Of a DNA stretch of 64,000 nt, positions 60,226-64,000 are shown piece after piece (within the stretch, counting starts at the first letter, position 1; every line of letters begins with the position of its first letter). Below the pieces are notes generated by a model that saw nothing but the letters and a program-made list of their open reading frames with translations, searched no databases and was not told the DNA's origin. Source of the stretch: RGIG9115 sp045648165 (GTDB lineage: Bacteria > Bacillota > Clostridia > UBA1381). The position numbers were made by a program, and so were the translations under genes. The stretch covers positions 1 to 64,000 of the forward strand of contig JAZRNL010000012.1 of assembly GCA_045648165.1 (NCBI GenBank). The letters run 5' to 3'.

Positions 60226-60645
60226 ATGAAAAAAACTGTCATATTTGCTTTGTTAGCTGTAATGTTTTGTACAATTATTTCTTCTTGTGGCAAAAATGTC
60301 TCAGAAAAGGGAATTTGGGAACAGGCTACGTATACTGATAATACAGAGATTGGAAATGGATCTAAAACTTTGTTTCTTGATGTAACTGCAGAAGATAAAA
60401 CGGTGGAAATCACAGTTTATTCTGATAAAGAAACCATAGGTGATGCACTTACCGAATATGGTCTTATCTCCGGTGAAGAGGGGCCTTATGGTCTGTACGT
60501 AAAAACTGTTAATGGTATGCTTGCAGATTATGATATAAACAAAACCTATTGGTCATTCTCAAAAGATGGTGAAGTAATGATGCAAGGCGTTGACACAACT
60601 GAGTTCCGAGACGGAGCTCATTATGAATTCGTTTGCACAAAATAA
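60226..60645 (+). CDS. DUF4430-domain lipoprotein
   Basis: A 139-residue lipoprotein (lipobox ISSC, Cys21). Residues about 45-137 form a DUF4430 / transcobalamin-C-terminal-like domain: VEITVYSDKETIGDALTEYG, then a short GLYVKTVNG segment, DINKTYWSFSKDGEVM and a closing DGAHYEFVC. The family shares a fold with the C-terminal domain of vertebrate cobalamin carriers, but its bacterial ligand is not generally established. It follows the palindromic repeats and precedes a decayed hydrolase gene. It is a much smaller relative of the secreted protein at the left end of the window. Confidence 0.85.
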   Translation: MKKTVIFALLAVMFCTIISSCGKNVSEKGIWEQATYTDNTEIGNGSKTLFLDVTAEDKTVEITVYSDKETIGDALTEYGLISGEEGPYGLYVKTVNGMLADYDINKTYWSFSKDGEVMMQGVDTTEFRDGAHYEFVCTK

Positions 60646-60674
60646 ATGTAAATTTTAATAAATAGATGCGTATT

Positions 60675-61405
60675 ATGAAAGTATCAGAAAAATTGTTTAT
60701 GGATAAAATAGAGCTCATAAAAGAGGGGGCAATAACCATTGTAGCATTTGGTGACTGCCTAACTCATGGTGCTGTGGGGCCTGATGAGATTAATTTTGAA
60801 ACTGTTTATTAGAACAGACTTCGGAACAGATTGATAAATGTGAGAAATTTTATTCCAATAAATGTAATAAACTCAGGTATAGGAGGAGCCACATCACAAA
60901 GTTCAATTAAAGACTTGACACGCAGGTGCTAAATCATTTGCCTGACCTAATTATTGTTTGTTTCGGTCTTAATTATATCAATATTCCTTTAGAAGATTTT
61001 GTTTCATCCCTGAATATTATTTTTGAGGAATGTGTTAAAAGCGGGGCGGAGGTCATATATATGACTCCGAATATGCTCAATACATATGTTTGTGATGATG
61101 TAGAACCTCAATTTGCCGAATATGCGTCGAAAACTGCAGAGTATCAGAACGGTGGGAAAACGGACTTGTATATGGAATCTGCAAAAACTGCAGCAAAGGC
61201 TCACGGTGTTCGTGTGTGCGATTGCTATGCGTATTGGAAAAAGCTTAGTGAAACCTAGGATGCCACATTGCTCCTTGCAAACCGTATAAATCACCCTAAG
61301 GCAGAAATGCACGAGGTGTTTGCAGAGATGCTATTTGATATTATTATGGAAGATGCACCCACAGCTGTTTTTTCAGGAACCGGTGACACTATGTATAAAG
61401 AATAG
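60675..61405 (+). pseudogene. Decayed SGNH/GDSL hydrolase
   Basis: A broken SGNH hydrolase of about 240 codons. The first part has ITIVAFGDCLTHGAVGP, where the GDSL Ser is Cys, then GIGGATSQSSIKDL; the second has LPDLIIVCFGLNYI; the end has RINHPKAEMHEVFAEML with the His block. Three lesions are seen: TAG after FETVY (about 60816), a frameshift near 60920 between DLTRR and VLNHLPDL, and TAG at 61256-61258. Intact relatives act on esters of carbohydrates or lipids. It lies between the DUF4430 lipoprotein and the activase gene. Confidence 0.85.
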
Positions 61406-61446
61406 TATTTATATGCTTATTTAATTTTAACAAGAGGTGAAAGAGT

Positions 61447-64000
61447 GTGGATAACTTTTTTATGGGTATAGATGTTGGCTCTACCACGGTAAAAGCTATT
61501 ATAAGAGACGAGCTCAACAACATAATTTTTTCAGAATACCGACGGCACTTTTCAGATATACTTTCAACTGTTCGGGAACTGTTTATAAGTGCAGAACAGG
61601 TAATTCGATCGAATCCTGTGTCTGTGGCGGTTACGGGTTCCGGCGGACTTCTCATTTCAGAACTTTTGTCAATGCCTTTTGTTCAGGAGGTTATAGCAAC
61701 AAAAACTGCGGTTTCGCGGCTATATCCTCATATAGATGTTGTAATAGAGCTTGGTGGCGAAGATGCTAAAATACTCTACCTTTCAAACGGCTTGGAACAG
61801 AGAATGAATGGGACCTGTGCCGGTGGTACAGGTTCTTTTATCGACCAGATGGCAATACTTCTCAAAACTGATGCATCAGGACTTAATGATCTTGCCTCGG
61901 AGCATAAGGTTATATACCCAATAGCGGCAAGATGCGGCGTTTTTGCGAAATCTGACATTCAGCCACTTCTTAATGAAGGTGCAACTAAGGAAGATGTTGC
62001 GGCGTCTGTGCTACAGGCGGTTGTAACCCAGACCATAAGCGGTCTTGCACAAGGTCGTCCCATAAAAGGAAATATTTTGTTCCTTGGTGGACCACTGCAT
62101 TATTTGCCGCAATTGAGGCTGCGGTTTCAGGAAACTCTGAAAGAAAATATAACAAGCTTTGAAACACCCGAAAACGGACAGGTTTTTGTAGCTCTTGGTG
62201 CATCCTTTATGACGGGTAGTGAGCAGTATACAATTTCTGAAATTCTTTCAAAGCTTTCAACTTCAAAAGAAGCAAAGCATCAGATAACTCGTATGCCGGC
62301 ACTCTTCAAATCAGATGGCGAGTATGATCGGTTTAAGGAAAGGCATAGCAGTTGCTGTGCGAAACGATTTGACATATCCGAAGCGGAGGGTGAACTTTTT
62401 CTCGGTCTTGACATAGGCTCGACCACTTTGAAGGCAATCCTATGTGATAGTGAGGGAAGGATTTGTTATAGTTATTATAACAAAAACGATGGAAGTCCTC
62501 TGGAGCGTGCGATAGAAATACTTAAAGTTATATATTCAAAGCTTCCTGAAAAAGCTTTTATTGCCAATGCTGCCGCAACCGGTTATGGTGAGCAGCTCTG
62601 TAAAACTGCGTTCAATATTCCGGAGGGCGAGATAGAAACAATCGCCCACTATAAAGCTGCCCGTTTTTTTGTACCTGATGTTGACTTTATCATAGATATC
62701 GGCGGCCAGGATATGAAGTGTATGAAGCTTAAAAACGGTGTAATTGAGAGCATAATGCTAAATGAAGCCTGTTCTTCAGGCTGTGGCTCTTTTATACATA
62801 CCTTTGCAGAATCGTTAGGTCTTACAGCTCCTGATTTTGCAAAAGAAGCAATTAAAGCTGAGAACCCTGTTGATCTTGGTACCAGATGTACAGTGTTTAT
62901 GAATTCAAGGGTTAAACAGGCACAAAAGGAAGGTGCAGGCGTCGGTGATATCAGCGCAGGGCTTTCCTATTCTGTTGTAAGAAATGCTCTTTACAAGGTT
63001 ATAAAACTAAGAGACACATCTCTTCTTGGCAGAAACATTGTTGTTCAGGGAGGTACATTCTATAATGATGCAGTCCTCAGGTGCTTTGAACTTGTATCAA
63101 AGCGTGAGGTTATACGTCCTGATATAGCAGGAATGATGGGAGCTTTCGGAGCTGCTATTATAGCGAGGGATAAATATAACGGTGTACCCTGTAAAATTGT
63201 AACGAAAGAAGAGCTTGAAAAATTTACATTTGAAAATAAGCTCACACGTTGCAACGGATGTCAGAATAAGTGCAGACTTACCATAACGCGCTTTGAAGAC
63301 GGCAGAAACTTCGTTTCCGGCAATCGATGCGAAAAGGGTGCAGGTAAGTCAACTGCCGGAAATAAGCTTCCCAATATGTATGAGTATAAATATAACCGTC
63401 TCTTTAACTATCAGCCTATACCGGTTGATAGCGCACGGAGAGGTGTAATTGGTGTGCCCAGAGTTCTCAATATGTATGAAAACTATCCTTTGTGGTTTAC
63501 ATTCCTCACAGAGCTTGGTTTTTCGGTTCAGCTATCGGACCGAAGCACTCACAGTATATACGAAAAGGGAATAGACTCAATCCCCAGTGAAAGCGCCTGC
63601 TATCCCGCAAAACTTGTGCATGGCCATATCCGTGACCTTCTGGATAAAGAAATAATGACGGTTTTCTATCCTTGCGTCACATATGAAATAAAGGAGTATG
63701 AAAAGGCAGGTAATCATTTTAACTGCCCGATGGTTGTGTCCTATCCTCAGGTTATATATAACAATATTGATGACCTGAAGAGAGATGGAATGAAGTTTTT
63801 ATTCCCATTTGTAAATCTTAACCACAGAGAATCCTTTGAGAAACAGATGTACAAGGAGTTTTCGCAGTTCGGGATAACACAAGATGAAATTCATATAGCC
63901 TCGGAAAAGGGATTTGCTGAGCTTTTGAAATTTAAAGCTGATATCAGGAAAAAGAGCGAAGAAATCATTGAATATATTAACAAAGAGAAAATTCATGGTA
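61447..64000 (+). CDS. 2-hydroxyacyl-CoA dehydratase activase-like double ASKHA protein, 3' truncated
   Basis: The first 851 residues of a large protein whose relatives reach about 1400. It has two BadF/BcrA-type ATPase modules: residues 6-260 (FMGIDVGSTTVKAI, ELGGEDAKI, CAGGTGSFIDQ with Cys124) and 320-580 (FLGLDIGSTTLKAIL, DIGGQDMKCMKL, ACSSGCGSFIHTFAESL with Cys442/446). Then come a CNGCQNKCRLTI cysteine cluster (about 600) and the start of a DUF2229-like region (RGVIGVPRVLNMYENYPLWF). Known activases inject an electron, with ATP hydrolysis and a 4Fe-4S cluster, into hydroxyacyl-CoA dehydratases or benzoyl-CoA reductases; the substrate of this fused type is unknown. GTG 61447 lies 7 nt after GAGGTG. 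Confidence 0.9.
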   Translation, partial: MDNFFMGIDVGSTTVKAIIRDELNNIIFSEYRRHFSDILSTVRELFISAEQVIRSNPVSVAVTGSGGLLISELLSMPFVQEVIATKTAVSRLYPHIDVVIELGGEDAKILYLSNGLEQRMNGTCAGGTGSFIDQMAILLKTDASGLNDLASEHKVIYPIAARCGVFAKSDIQPLLNEGATKEDVAASVLQAVVTQTISGLAQGRPIKGNILFLGGPLHYLPQLRLRFQETLKENITSFETPENGQVFVALGASFMTGSEQYTISEILSKLSTSKEAKHQITRMPALFKSDGEYDRFKERHSSCCAKRFDISEAEGELFLGLDIGSTTLKAILCDSEGRICYSYYNKNDGSPLERAIEILKVIYSKLPEKAFIANAAATGYGEQLCKTAFNIPEGEIETIAHYKAARFFVPDVDFIIDIGGQDMKCMKLKNGVIESIMLNEACSSGCGSFIHTFAESLGLTAPDFAKEAIKAENPVDLGTRCTVFMNSRVKQAQKEGAGVGDISAGLSYSVVRNALYKVIKLRDTSLLGRNIVVQGGTFYNDAVLRCFELVSKREVIRPDIAGMMGAFGAAIIARDKYNGVPCKIVTKEELEKFTFENKLTRCNGCQNKCRLTITRFEDGRNFVSGNRCEKGAGKSTAGNKLPNMYEYKYNRLFNYQPIPVDSARRGVIGVPRVLNMYENYPLWFTFLTELGFSVQLSDRSTHSIYEKGIDSIPSESACYPAKLVHGHIRDLLDKEIMTVFYPCVTYEIKEYEKAGNHFNCPMVVSYPQVIYNNIDDLKRDGMKFLFPFVNLNHRESFEKQMYKEFSQFGITQDEIHIASEKGFAELLKFKADIRKKSEEIIEYINKEKIHG

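Overview
The window looks like chromosomal DNA of a low-GC, anaerobic, endospore-forming member of the Clostridia. Evidence: spoIVA, spoIIP, ylbJ, yqfC and yqfD; a full rnf cluster; glycyl-radical and acyl-CoA-dehydratase-activase type enzymes; S-layer-homology proteins; Firmicutes-type RNA polymerase genes; purine-rich ribosome binding sites and many near-consensus TTGACA-17-TATAAT promoters. I see no rRNA, tRNA, CRISPR array or insertion sequence. TGA is used as a normal stop.

Layout. (1) 1-1240: the start of a secreted transcobalamin-C-terminal-like (DUF4430-like) protein on the minus strand, behind a cobalamin riboswitch. (2) 1.5-3 kb: a polyprenyl-phosphate sugar transferase. (3) 3-6.4 kb, minus strand: sporulation cluster spoIVA - DUF3298/4163-type lipoprotein - spoIIP. 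(4) 6.6-10.5 kb: an EAL protein followed by a Cache-like/GGDEF protein (c-di-GMP). (5) 10.8-18.6 kb: rpoB-rpoC, separated from the usual ribosomal protein genes. (6) 18.7-26.3 kb: MurJ/SpoVB-type flippase, YcdB/SLH wall protein, folT with a THF riboswitch, and an MBOAT/DHHW pair for polysaccharide O-acylation. (7) 26.4-32.3 kb: PTS permease, HPr and enzyme I, then a Gx-type membrane protein, ApbE and a small tyrosine phosphatase. (8) 32.4-37.8 kb: an orphan phage-terminase-small-subunit-like gene, a 979-residue SLH protein, KDPG aldolase and KDG kinase. (9) 37.8-45 kb: ylbJ (minus), then yqfC-yqfD-phoH-ybeY-dgkA-era-ispG-aroQ; phoH is interrupted by one TGA exactly before its P-loop. (10) 45.3-49.6 kb: glgB-glgC-glgD. 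(11) 49.8-55.6 kb: a phosphopantetheinyl transferase (minus) and rnfCDGEAB. (12) 55.7-61.4 kb, accessory: AraC regulator diverging from an orphan glycyl radical enzyme, an sdpRI-like autorepressor/immunity pair with two palindromic operators, a duplicated palindromic repeat, a DUF4430 lipoprotein and a decayed SGNH hydrolase. (13) 61.4 kb to the end: a large two-module 2-hydroxyacyl-CoA-dehydratase-activase-type protein cut by the window edge.

How it fits together: energy conservation by Rnf (with flavinylation by ApbE), sugar import by PTS, glycogen storage, uronate-type sugar acid breakdown (Eda/KdgK), a glycan-rich S-layered envelope and sporulation. Two metabolite riboswitches (cobalamin, tetrahydrofolate) control probable vitamin acquisition genes. 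The most unusual items are the B12-riboswitch-controlled transcobalamin-like protein, the interrupted phoH, the HPr with Lys in place of regulatory Ser46, the glycyl radical enzyme with no neighbouring activase, and the sdpRI locus with its twin operators and adjacent palindromic repeats. All functional calls rest on motif recognition by eye; no database search was possible.
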